NCBI GenBank assembly: GCA_905182995.1 | Contig: CAJJDP010000034.1 | Location: forward strand, 248,001-312,000 | From: Paramecium octaurelia | Lineage: Eukaryota > Ciliophora > Oligohymenophorea > Peniculida > Parameciidae | Reading direction: 5' to 3' | Length of the DNA stretch: 64,000 bases | Shown here: positions 25,091 to 36,911 of the stretch, piece by piece | Layout of the letters: each line of letters opens with the position of its first letter | Position numbering within the stretch: the first letter of the stretch is position 1 | Notes under the pieces: model-generated | Told to the model about the DNA's origin: nothing | Database searches by the model: none | The model's input: only the letters and a program-made list of their open reading frames with translations | Position numbers and translations under genes: made by a program

Positions 25091-28000
25091 TCACTTGAAC
25101 TTATCTTGCTCTTGTCCCAACTTCTCTGCAGTACCATGATAGTTGATGATGAGCATAAGTTTTTCATGAAGATTGGGCAATTTGTCATTGAAATGATCCT
25201 TAAACTTATTCATATTCTCTTGTTTCTAAAGTAGTATAATCTTTTCACGATAATTAGCATTTTTTAAATAAACCTCAAAACTTTCTAATTTGTCAGGCTT
25301 ATCTTCATTTTCAATGATTTCTACATTAGGAAATAGTTCCTTAAGCATATTACTAAGATATTCTGTCTTCTCAATAAAGTCTTTCTCTTAATGTCTTGTA
25401 GTCTGCTAGTGTTTATCGCAATGTTAACATCTAGTAATATTGACATAGAATTTGCCTAAGTTCCAATTCTCTGGAACCTAAGGTAAGCTCAAAATTTCTA
25501 ATTCATTATCTGGATCCAATTCAGGTGCCTAAGATAGGAAATATCATATATACAGAAATTTCTTCAGTGTATTTTTCGGAAATTTGGATTACAAGTCTTA
25601 CTTACTTACCATTGATATTAAATTTGACTATTTTTTCATTCTCCTCTAATTCTACTTCATGGCTCAATGTTATTTCTCTGTATTCATCTAACAATAAAGA
25701 TTGGCTTTCTGTTTTGATCTCATAAAGTTGAGAATTATCAGTAAATATAAAATTAACCTTTCTTTATTGACTTAGATTCAATGAACCAATAGATGCGCCA
25801 GTCAAATAATCAAGAGAATCAGTTTAGACAGAATCATTTTTGAATTTGACTTCTAATTAAGTTTCTTAGTCATTTTTTTTTATTGAAATTTCAGACACTT
25901 CAACAGCATTAGACATTTCAATTTTTTGTTCTTCTTTGCCTGTTGACTTCACGACAATTTCCTTATAAGTATGTTTCTCAAATTCAATTGTTTGTGGTGG
26001 TTGAGGTTCACCTATTTCTTACAATTTTTTCTTCTTCAAATCTTAACTTTTCATAATACATTCCCTTAAAACAATCAGAAAGTGATCATAGTGAATATAT
26101 TTCTCTTTGTTACTCGTATAGACTACTTCCATTGTTTCACATAAGTCATCAAACTCCTTATATGTTATCTGTAGCAGCCCAACAAATTTTATGTATCTCA
26201 AAAATTATTTGTATGGCATCATATAATAGGGGGATAATTGTATCTTGGGTTTGATTATTTTATGAAATTTAGTAGGAGGTTATTCATCATTCCTTAGAGG
26301 TTATAACAATTGTAATCCAAAACTTATGTAATCATAATTGTCAATAAATGGACTTAACAATTTCTTATAAAATAAATTAGTTTACAAGAATTTTTTTAGT
26401 TTATCTACACAGTACTTTCGACTCCATTGAGGCGGTTCTTGAATCTCTTCATGATTGGTTTCTTCAGTTTTCTTCTAATCATTAGCTAATTCAAATTAAC
26501 TAGCCAAAGCAGCTGGAATAGTACGATTATTGATAATAACTACTGAATTTTGAGGAGGAGATTTGGATCTGCTTCCTGATTTTGGAGGAGATTATTCATA
26601 TTACTATATTAAATAGAATATTAGATCTCCCGCAGATAGATAGGAAGCATCTTCTTTCTTTTATCCATATCTCCTACTTAACTTTTTAATTCCATTGTAT
26701 TTATAATAGAATGTTTAGTAGACTTCTTTAAATATGTTAATTCTGTATAAATTCTCTGTGATTACCAAACAGTCCTTTAGCACTAAATGATGAGTTGTGT
26801 ATTATCCAAATGACAATTAAGCTTCTGGGAAAATTAAGGAAGTGGAAATAGAAACTTAGTCGTCTCTGACTCCATTCAAACATAACCCCATATCCATATA
26901 TTAGCCAGATTCGTTTAAAATCAAAGCTAACATTTAAAATTCCCCCAATTTAATAGGCAATTAAGATGTAACAGTCAGTGGATTTTATTATTTAGTATTT
27001 TTGGGGTGGTTGTTCGGAATAAAGGTACTATACACTTATTTGCTATCTAAATAAACACCCATTTCTAGAAGCTTTTTATTTTCTGTACTAATTTTGAGAA
27101 TAGGGATCATTTCTTTTGAATTTGTTCTATCAATTTTAACCCAAAAGCATATTGTAAGATGTCCTTTAGATCTAGTAAAATTGAATTCTGAAAACTTCTA
27201 TTAAATTTCTTCATTAGGAGAATCCTTTGAAAATACTTTATCTTCAACAAAGATTTGCTAAAACGTGTTATTTTTAAGAAGAGGAACTTAAGCTTTTTTG
27301 GGAATGAGTTTCAAGTTTTTACACTAATCCTCTAAATTTGATTATAATTATTCATTTTCTGTTTAAACCTATTCTAATTGAGTGTTTAGTTGACTGATCA
27401 TGTGATCCTTTGCTTTGATTTTTGCTAAATAGATCTCTTGTTGCTATTCTAACTTATCTTTAAGCTCTATATTTTAGGAATCACTATTTTTCTTATCGTT
27501 TTCTAATGTAGCATATTTATTTTTCCATCCTTTGAGTTCCTCAACTATTCTGTTATAGTCAAGTCTAAGTTCAATTTGTTATTTTTCCAACAGAAGCTTT
27601 TCTTAAGAGATTGTATTTATTTAATTAGCTGCCTCTTTCAATTCCTCATAATTCTATTTCTATTCTAACTCAACTTTTAATTTTTCTATTTCAATATTCA
27701 ATAGTTAGACTTCAGTCTTATCATTTTGGATATCCTCTATTTTTTGAAGTAGTTATTATTTCTCGTTCTAGAATTCAATAGCTTATTATTCATATTAGGA
27801 GAGCAATTTCTTTAATTCTTCTATTTGTTATTCCAATTCTGCTTTTTCTTGTTTCAATTATTATATCAGTAATGTGTTTTTCTCATTTTCATTCATCAAC
27901 TTTCTCAATTTATCTGATAAATCTTTGTCTTAATCCTAAAAGTCTTACAACTTCTCTTGCAATATCTTTATCTCTTCATCTTTTCCTTGAATAACCTTCT

Positions 28001-29862
28001 ATTATTATAGCATTTCCTTTTGATGCTAGAGCTTTAAGTCTTCTATTTACTATTTCAATTTATTGATTTCAGAATACAATTAAAATGTTTTCTTAATCTC
28101 TTCATCTAATTATTCTCTATAATGATCTTAACTTTGATTGGCCTGTACAATCTATTCATTTAACCTGTCCAATTTTCTATCTTAATCTTGCTTCTCCCAT
28201 TTCAAACTCTCCAACTCCTTCTTCATTTCAAATACCTATTATTTAAGCTCAGAAATCTCATTATTTTGTAAATCAATTCTCTCCATCAACGAAGCACGTT
28301 CTTTTGAGAGATCTTCATTTTATTATTCTACATATTCTAAATCTTAGTCTTTCTCTTAGATCTCCTTAGCCAATCTGAGCATTTCTACAGAGTTGGTTTA
28401 TATAGTTTATAGCTACCTTTCATTTAAGCCTGATAATTCTTTAGATTTAGCTACTGCCTATTCTACTTCTTGTTCTTTCTATTAAACCAACAAATCAACT
28501 TATTATAATTGGATTTCCAACTAATTCAGATCTCTTTTGTATTACACACTCTATTTCTCCAATTCCTTATACTTCTTCTACCATCCTTTTTCTAGCTCTT
28601 CTTTTTCTTACCTAGCTACATCATCAAAATTCTTTAATTAAGTTTCTAATAAATTGAGTTTATTCTACAATGATCAACCATTATTTACATTCAATTATTT
28701 ATTTTTTTTCTCTTGTTCTTCAATTTCTTCTACTCTCTATTGAATGACCTTCTTTTACTTGACAATCTCATCCTACAAATTCTAAACCTTATTGACTCTA
28801 GTGTCTAATAACTCAGCATGTAATTATTTGGATCTTCTTTGTTCTTCTTCCAATTTTTCTGTTTTGTTCCTCATCTCTTATTGTAGGAATGCATTTTCAC
28901 TATCTAATCTTTATAATTTCCTTTGCAATTGTTATATTTATGTTTCCTTGTCCTTCAATGTTTCTTCCAGTCTGGTGATCCTGATTTTAAATTATTCGTC
29001 ATGAGTATTGCATTTCCTTTGCCAATCCTAAACTTCCAATTGTTTCTCCCTCAACCTTCTGTTAATTTATTCCAAAGATTCATTCGACATCGACAATTTG
29101 TGTAATGTATCATGTAGATCATTTTCAATTCCTTGCATTTTCAATAGTTTCTCATAAATCTCTTAATACTTAGATTACCAATCATCTCTCTGCATTCCTA
29201 GCATATCTATTTCCTCCCTCATTAATTGTTAATCCTTCTCTAATTCATTTTTTAACTATTACAATTGTAATAACTTCGATATCAATCCTTCGCTATTATA
29301 ATTCTTGACCATCCAAATAACACTCTCCAACTCCTCCTTGGCCTTTATAGTTAATAACTCACTCGCTTCCTTTAACGGTTAGAATAATACACATTACCTA
29401 TTTGGCAATAAGATATTTAACTTAAATTTCAAAGTGGCAATGATGATTGGGTCCCAAAAGGGATTTGATCCCTCCTATTGAGTCTAGATGAACCAAACTA
29501 TCGTTTTCTTCTTTTTTAGTATTGGCGTGTTTTGATTCATTGCTTAAATAATTTACAATTTTACTTCTGTTTTTCCCTTGTACGTAGCGAAGGAAAGGTT
29601 GTTCCCATAATTTAAGATCTCTTATAGAATCCTCCTCCTGATGTTTCTTTAGATGTTTTGAGAAAGGTTTGTTGCTGAGGTTTCAAATTGAACAGTCTAA
29701 GTGATTGACCACCACTTTTGATTCGACGCACTGTAATAATGTCGTATTTGTACTATTTCTTCTCTGGGAGTCTTAACTGGGCGAGATACTTCTCTCCCCG
29801 TATTTCCTGCTCAGGGAATCTACTTGTTCTTATTTTAAATCTATCTTTTCTTGAGCATTCAT
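25091..29862 (-). CDS. very long coiled-coil protein with LamG-like and C-terminal CxxC/His domain
   Basis: This gene encodes about 1,556 residues. Introns lie at 25529-25553, 29370-29397, 29543-29564 and probably 29764-29789; with these the sum is exactly 1,557 codons. A basic head is followed by almost continuous heptad sequence (about residues 160-830). Next comes a beta-rich concanavalin/LamG-like segment (LTICFWVKIDRTNSKEM to LIFPEAQLSFGQYTTHH, about 870-1,000). The C-terminal domain opens YVNITRCQHCDKHQQTTRH and continues like a SelW/Rdx thioredoxin-fold domain (FEVYLKN). A shorter start at 29540 also gives an open frame. Splicing to 29862 gives a much more protein-like head (SLVHLDSIGGIKSLLG). 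It is likely structural; the location is unknown. Confidence 0.8.
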
Positions 29863-29978
29863 TATTAATAAATATAAAACTGTATTTTTGTTTATGTAAA
29901 CAAAAAGAAGAAGAAAAGATTATTGCAAAATAATACTTGATTAACACATATAAATTAAAATATATTGAACCTAATTAA

Positions 29979-30987
29979 ATGCAAGGGATTCTGATACAGC
30001 AGTAATAATTCACTTAGCAATTGATGCGGATCATTTCGAAAGAGTTTGAGCCATCAGAAGGACTGGAATTAGAATTGAAACATGCAATGGAGTCTTTCTT
30101 TATTGAAATCAAACAACTGGAATATGAAATGAAGGAATCTATTGGTAAGTATTGTAATAATTGTGCAAAGTACAAGTAAAATAGCTAATCATACTAGATA
30201 ATCAATTATTGATGAGTTTCACGATGCATAGCATGATTAATGGAAACACCGTTATGATGAACTCAACACCGAGTTTCTCATCCTCAAAGCTTGTAATCAA
30301 CAAATCGAATTGCAGAAAGCAGAACTCTAATAGAAGTTAATCGATTAACGGACTAAATACGAAGAATTAAATAGATAAAAAAAAGAAGACAAGGATAATT
30401 ATCGTCAATAATATGAGGCTCTCAAAAAGAAAGCCCAAGACAAGATTCATAGATTAAAAGACAAGGTCGTCCTCTTCCAAACTCAACTCCAAACCTATGC
30501 CATAGAAAGCGAGCATCTTAGAATTATTGCCTCTGAAGACAAAGTAAATTCTCCCCAAATGCCTTCAACCATCAAATTCAAATTAAAAGCAATTCTCAAA
30601 GAAGTCCATCAATTACGCAATCTATCCAATACACTCCTCCTAGAAAATTCAAAAATCATCATGCAAGCAAAAGAACAATTATAAATTCTGAATTTCAAAA
30701 AGGATATTCAAGGCACAATCATCAGAAGAAACAATACTCCCCCAGAACCTGCCAAAATCAAGTAATATTATTCTCAAAGTCAATCTATATAAAATAGCCC
30801 AGATCGAAAACTCAAAACTGAAAAACCAAATATGATAAGGAAATTAAATGTCACTAGATCATCAATTAGTAAGAATTTGTTAGCAGAATTTGATGCCTCT
30901 GCTCAAATTACTAAATTTATAAAATAATACTACAATGCAGATTAATAATTAAGAAACAGTACAGGTTTTCACACTAAATTGTTTTGA
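29979..30987 (+). CDS. coiled-coil protein, unknown
   Basis: This gene encodes 326 residues with one intron. The best placement is 30170-30197 (28 nt); a 40-nt alternative from 30145 also keeps frame. The product is a continuous coiled coil (about residues 20-210) followed by a Ser/Asn-rich tail. It is divergent from the long coiled-coil gene, 116 bp apart, so the two may share a promoter region. No family recognised. Confidence 0.75.
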
Positions 30988-31057
30988 TAATTAAATTACG
31001 ATTAAATACTTTAATTATTAATCTCATTATTTTTCACTCTTTTTGAAATTTATACTC

Positions 31058-31444
31058 TCATCCAAAAACTTATTGATAATTCTAAGCAAGTAACCCAAAC
31101 TTACATTATATTATTTTTTGAATTTCAACAATAATAAGATTCATTTCCACTCTTTACAGTATTCTATCCCTCATCTTGTCTGAGAGATATCAACAATTAT
31201 TCTATATTAAATAGTGTTACAGAAAATTAATTCTATTTCCAAACTCTTAATTAATAGTATATCCCTAATAATCTACATTTGTTATGAAAGTCTAAATGTG
31301 TCCCAACAATTATCTTAAAAAGGATAAAAATGAGACATACTTATAATCTCCTACTTATTCCAAAATATTTTCTGATACTTCATAAAGACTTAATTCTTTA
31401 ATTGATTTGAATATTTTCCATGATTACATATTATCCGATTACAT
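31058..31444 (-). CDS. small helical protein, 3' end uncertain
   Basis: An open frame from ATG 31444 reads like protein (MQSDNMQSWKIFKSIKELSL, then VGDYKYVSFLSFLRQLLGH). It meets a TGA at about 31208. A 15- or 20-nt intron (donor gttgat) would skip it. With the 15-nt version the frame ends at 31058, at a normal distance from the neighbouring stop. With 20 nt it stops near 31120. Function unknown. Confidence 0.45.
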
Positions 31445-31672
31445 CTAGATTAACAGACTTCCATCATTTTTGATTCTATCTCTTTTACATCATTAAATTG
31501 CATTAATTTAACAAAAGATCTTGATTGAGATTTTTGAGATTGTTATTGCATAAGCAATTAATTTGTATTATTTAGTTATGGTGCCTTTTCATACAATCAG
31601 ATATTATTCTCATTATTTTTAAATAAATATCTCCAAACATCTAGAAACAAATAAATAAATTAAATAATAAAA

Positions 31673-32615
31673 ATGCAACCTCCTGAAGAAGTATCCATGT
31701 AATTAATTATTAGAAACCAAAAGAAGAGGGAGAATAAAAGCCAAAAGAAGAATAGTAACAGTAGTAACCACCACAACAGTAGGAAAAGCCTCCTGCTAAG
31801 AATTACTTGGACTTATCTAACAAGCCAATTCCCCCCAATGCCACTGTGATCCAATTTGAAGTTTGCATCAATTGTTCAAAATCTCATTCGTTTTGTACTC
31901 AGCATGACGAACTACGATATGCGAAATTATATCATGAGTTTAAGGAAGGTAACTTCAGTAATTATTTAATCCCTTAGCTGTTGAAGCTGGAATTCCAAAT
32001 TCGTTTTGTGTAGTCAACCATGCAATATAGAAACCTTCGATCGGAGCATTTGAAATCACTCATTAAAGTAATGCATTAATTTCTAATGTAGATAAAATAA
32101 TTTACTCTAAAAAGAATTCAGGATTATTTCCTGCTGTAGCACCGACAGTGGAAAGAATCAAAAGATTCCTTGATGATCTAAAAAATGGAAAGGATGTTAA
32201 AGGCTATGCTACAACCAAGGAAAAGAAACAGGAGAAACCCATTGAAAAGAAATCAAAACCTACATTTTAAGCTTACATAAGAATGAAGGAGGAAGAATTT
32301 GCAAGATAGGAAGCAATTAGAGAAGAAAACGAAAGAAAGAGAAAGGAGTAAGAAGAGAAGGAGGAAAAAGAAAGATAGGAGAGAGAGAGAATCGAAGCAG
32401 AGAATAAGAGAATTGCAGAAGAAGAAGCTGCAAAGAAGGCTGAAGAGGAGAGATTGAAAAAAGAGGAAGAAGATAAAATTAAAGCTGAGGAAGAAAAAAA
32501 GAAGGCTGAGGAAGCTGCAAAAAATCCTTAAAATTAAGAAGGTGGTGAAAAACCTCAAGAACAACCTTAAGGTGAGAAGCCAGCTGAGAAGCCAGCTGAA
32601 AAACCAGCTTAATGA
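31673..32615 (+). CDS. SelW/Rdx-like thioredoxin-fold protein with charged tail
   Basis: This gene encodes 288 residues. Introns lie at 31691-31713, 31949-31977 and 32068-32091. The third is 24 nt, so translation alone cannot prove it, but removing it restores the Rdx strand FEITHQNKIIYSKKNSG. A Pro/Gln/Glu-rich N terminus precedes the domain. The domain starts VIQFEVCINCSKSHSFCTQH (CxxC plus two His) and ends FPAVAPTVERIKRFL, matching the selenoprotein-W/Rdx pattern with CxxC instead of CxxU. The last 110 residues are a Lys/Glu coiled coil closing with repeated AEKP. It is a probable thiol-redox or zinc protein. Confidence 0.75.
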
Positions 32616-32678
32616 ATTATTCAAATAAATAAATAAGCAGATATAAATCTATATTTATGTATTTTTATAATACTCGTA

Positions 32679-35319
32679 TCATAATCTATCTGTAGAGATC
32701 GCACTAACCTTAATGCCATCTTACAATGAAATGACATAAACTCTGTAATTCTTATTTCTGTATTTAATATCTTCAGAAGCAAAAATTGGTTAATTTGTGA
32801 ATTTAGAGAGTTAGCCATCTTTGTATGCCTATTTCAAAATTTGGTTTTATAATATGGTTTATGAAATGACAGATAAACTGTCTCTTGCTTTCAGATTTTT
32901 GAAATAGAATGGAATATGAGGATATGGACTTTGACATGGCAATGCTGATTAATGAGCAAGTCCAGCAATCAAACCATCAAAACTTACAAATAAAGTCTTA
33001 ATAATTATTTCAGCTTCTTTGTCTTACACGAAGTCTTTGAAATAGGGTAATTATCGAACACTTTAATCATTTTAGTTGATGGTTAGTAACTCTAGTTTCA
33101 GTTCTTTTTCAGGGATGAAATATTATTCGCCATTTTCAAAAGTTTACTTTTAAAATATGTTAACAATTTTATGGTAAGTTTCGTCATTTTTAAAATGGGA
33201 ATTGCCTGCATTCTAGAAGATAATTAAATTAATTTACTAAACAATCTATAATCCACTTATTTATTCTATCTTTCATATTATAACCTCCTTTGAGTTAGAA
33301 ACTAAGTGAATTTGGTAAATAGGTTGGATCATATTGCACATGCTTTTCTTTTTTGGGCAATTTTGTTTTCTTCTCATGAATTACAACATCTTCACTCTCT
33401 TTTCTCACAACATCATCTACCTTTATCGGTTAATGTTTGGTAATTTTTGCGACTTTGGGGAATAACTAATGAATAATATTCTTGATTTCATCGTCATAAG
33501 TTTCATCACTTATATTTTAGAGATGAAGCTCTTTGAGACTCTTGAAAAGTTAATTCAAGTTCTTTTTTGACTCATTCGAAAATACATTCAATAAATCATC
33601 CTCAATATATTAGTGATCAATCTTTAGTTCTTCATTAACAAATGGAAATTCAATAATTCCATTTACTTGTAGTTAACTAACCTTAAAGTCTTCAAAACTC
33701 TTGGCCTTCTTTACAAAGTATTGAACCTTTTCAATTGTAGTACAAGTCCTTTTCATGGCAGTAATAAGCAATTCATATGAAAATGGCAATCTCAATTCAT
33801 TATATGACTTTTTTGTATGTGGATATAAGATGATTTTGTTATAAAATTAACTACATTTAGATAGAATAGATTTTGCTTCTTCAGGAGTGTGATTATGTTC
33901 TAGTATAATAACATAATTGTCTCTGATTTTAGCATCTTGAAGGTCACTAACAATTTAAGTTTGATCATAGAATGATTGGAAAGTTCTGGCAAATGTTGAT
34001 ACTCCAACTCCGTTTACACCCACAGGGATGATCAAAAATACATTTTCAGGGTTCTTTTAGAGATCTTCGCCTGTGTATACTGGTATTCTTGTTAAAGAGC
34101 TAGGTTGATAGGAGGACCATTAGACTCTATATTCTTTTATAGATCTTAATTAATTCCATTTAAAAGTCTAGTTATTAAAAATGTTGTTTAGGATGATTGT
34201 GATGAAGTCATTAAAGTTAAATTTAATAGTATTTTCTATTTTTTTGTTAGATTCCAATATTAAAATTCCTTGTTCGTATATGTTCTAATAAAACTTAAAG
34301 GGTCTAGGTGGTTTAACTTACAATGATTTTACAAATTATTTGAAATCTCTCTCAATATGTTATTCGTTCAATAACATTGATTAAATGTGTTTGTAAATTA
34401 AATACTCGACAGTGTGTACAACATAGTATTGATCATTAAAGTATAAGATAACTCCAGCTGATTCTAATTCAATGTCACTCCTTTGAATTCTCTCTATATG
34501 TTTTTAGAGTAATTTTAATTGCAATTTGAATTAGGATGTCTTCGGATGTGGAAATCCATAGAAGCAAAACAATTATTGAGCTTATTCAAAATTCACATCG
34601 ACAATGCCAATAAATTATAGAATGTTATCAGGATGATAGATCAGAGACTCCTGATTAATGATGTGGCCATACACTGTTCGATTGTGTAGATCAAATTTCA
34701 AATTGTTAATTTTTTCTTGACTGACTAGAATATGGATATTGGTTTACATTCGTTCAAAATATTAAACCATAACTCAGCCACTTCGACTGCTGAATCAAAT
34801 CTCTAGAATTGAAATTCAGACAAATCATTGGATGCCTAGGCCACAATTGTGAGATTGTTGCAATAGATTAACCAAGCATCAATTTCCTTTTAATATCCAA
34901 TCTTAAATAATTAACCTCCTGGATAGGTCTGACTATATACAGTTTACTTATTTAGATATTATTATCTTACAATTAATTTGCTTTCGATTGAGTCCTTGAT
35001 TATTTAATCCAGATTTGATTGAGTGGGAAATTAGACATCTTAGAAACCTACGATGGAATTAGGACATATTACCCCATAAAGTCTTGACTAATTGATTCTG
35101 GTCATTGAATATTTGTAGGACTGTCTTATGATGATGAATCTATATTGAATGATTTTTTTATCTTACCTAATATTTTACATCATAAATCACAAGATTTTCA
35201 ATAAACAATTTGTTTTAATCATGAATCTGTTGATCTTGATCATTACAATAGTGCAAACTAAATTATTAATGATTCATATTATACAATTCGTATGGATCAC
35301 TGCTCTGATATTAGGACAT
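32679..35319 (-). CDS. P-loop-like protein with Walker A lysine replaced
   Basis: This gene encodes 846 residues. Introns lie at 33213-33237, 34725-34747, 35048-35072 and 35140-35166, and the sum is exactly 847 codons. Near residue 400 sits VFLIIPVGVNGVGVSTFAR, shaped like a Walker A loop but with Val where Lys is expected. A strand NYVIILEHNHTPEE follows, like an RNA/tRNA-ligase-type polynucleotide-kinase domain. Before it, ESAGVILYF...VEYLIYKHIQ loosely recalls a nucleotidyltransferase end. The C-terminal 250 residues may form another domain. An RNA-repair (ligase/kinase/phosphodiesterase) relative is one possibility, but I cannot show the ligase lysine. Function left open. Confidence 0.7.
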
Positions 35320-35373
35320 TAATCAATATTAAATATTAAATTTATTTGTAGTATCAAAAATTAATGTTTGTCT

Positions 35374-35894
35374 TCACTTACGAAGTTTGGAAATCTTGAG
35401 AAAACTATCATTTATTTTGTTGCTCAATTCTTGGTTAATATTCAAAGTTTTCATTCTCTCACACAATTATCTAAAATAATATAATCTGTTATTTACGCAA
35501 TTGCATTTATTGAGTTGTTCTCTAAAAATGCAGATTATAGAGGCAACTTCTCTATCTCCAGAAAATTTAGCAATTCTTACATTGAATTACTCTACTCACT
35601 AATAAATCCTTAATTTTTCCAATTGATCTCTGAAATCTCAGACAAGGAATCACTGGTTTCCAATTCGAAAATTGTATGAGCCATTCCGTCTTTTGAATAT
35701 TTCAATGCTTGAAATAAATTCGAAAAAAACTATTTGCACATCATTATTATTTCATACTTCTTTCACTTCAATTGGTTCTTACTACCATAATTTGCTAAAA
35801 TTCTTTTTGTCTGGATCCTTTTAAGTAAAATATCCTTAATTACATTGAGACTCTATTTGTACAAAACGATCACTGGAGGAGGGTTTGAGTTCAT
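35374..35894 (-). CDS. small protein, unknown
   Basis: This gene encodes 146 residues with introns at 35471-35496, 35730-35757 and 35818-35843; the sum is exactly 147 codons. It starts MNSNPPPVIVLYKQSLN and is otherwise helical (FFSNLFQALKYSKDGMAH, NFLEIEKLPLQSAFLE). It lies 54 bp upstream of the P-loop gene on the same strand. I recognise no family. Confidence 0.75.
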
Positions 35895-36163
35895 TAATTT
35901 TATAATAAAACAAATATTTAATTATATATAATCCATTCATAACTCATTAATTCAAAATGATCACAAGCATGATTAAAATTTTCCACAAATTTAATTACAA
36001 ACACACCTGAGATTACTCTGTGTGATAACTCAGAAATTCATTAAAGGATTTAATTTTTTATAATTGAAAAAAAATCCAATCCTCTATTTCAATACAATTT
36101 TAAAAATACTAAATGTAAAACATATAAACAAATAAAGTGAAAATCAGAATCTTTTATTCTTCC

Positions 36164-36911
36164 TCATAAAGTTTAACCATACTTTTCATTCAACAAGATC
36201 TTAATTTTGAAGTAATCACTATGAGTCCATTCCCTCTTCGTATCAGATTTCTCTAACATTTTAACAGCCTAAATTATATGTTTAAAATTATACCTGTTTC
36301 CAAGTAACAAATCTCCCCTTTATTCTCAGTCTCTCCTCAGCCACCTTCTATCTGATATGATAATGGACTTTTTTTCCAAAAGTTCTATTATGCTTCTTCT
36401 CCAAGTATTTCTTTACTTTCAGTTTCCTTTACATTTCCTTTTGATTGGCTTTAGTATTGCACATTTATTAAACCCAATTTTCGAATCTTAATGTTTATGG
36501 ATCATCCAAAATCTTATAATCTAAACCAACTTTTATTCTTTGTAAGTCGTCTTGATTGATAAATTTCAAAATGAAGTTCTCCTGAGAAGTACTCGGGTAG
36601 TATTTCATATCCAAGGTGAACAAATGCTCATCAGCATTGATTGGAGGGGGAAGTTCTTTTGAAGGACATTTTGGAGAGGGAAGATGTTCGAAAGAATTGT
36701 CTGAGTGTTCAGAAGACTCAGTCTCCTCTGCTGTTGAGCATTCGTTGTTGTTCTTGAGGTTAAGCTCCTCATTTTCAACGAAGTAGCTTGTTTTTTTGAA
36801 CAAGCCAAGTTAATGTTATGTGAAGATGTTCACATTGGATTCTTCATCATAAAAACTGTTGTTTTGAACGTGTTCGAACTCTGAAATTGTCTCGTATTAG
36901 ACTTATAACAT
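36164..36911 (-). CDS. CCT-motif protein
   Basis: This gene encodes 240 residues with one intron (36269-36293); the sum is exactly 241 codons. The N terminus is acidic and Ser-rich. Residues about 160-205 carry a basic CCT-type motif (CONSTANS/TOC1): VKKYLEKKHNRTFGKKVHYH, then RQKVAEERLRIKGRFVTW. In plants this motif mediates DNA or NF-Y contact in transcription regulators. A nuclear regulatory role is inferred from the motif only. The start is the first in-frame ATG after an AT-rich gap. Confidence 0.75.

Noticed and set aside
32253-32624. A 123-residue Leu/Phe/Ser-rich minus-strand ORF
   Set aside because: It is antisense to the Lys/Glu coiled-coil tail of the SelW/Rdx-like gene.
32679-35319. 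A firm call of RNA ligase
   Set aside because: No ligase lysine motif was found and the P-loop lacks its Lys, so only a loose similarity is reported.
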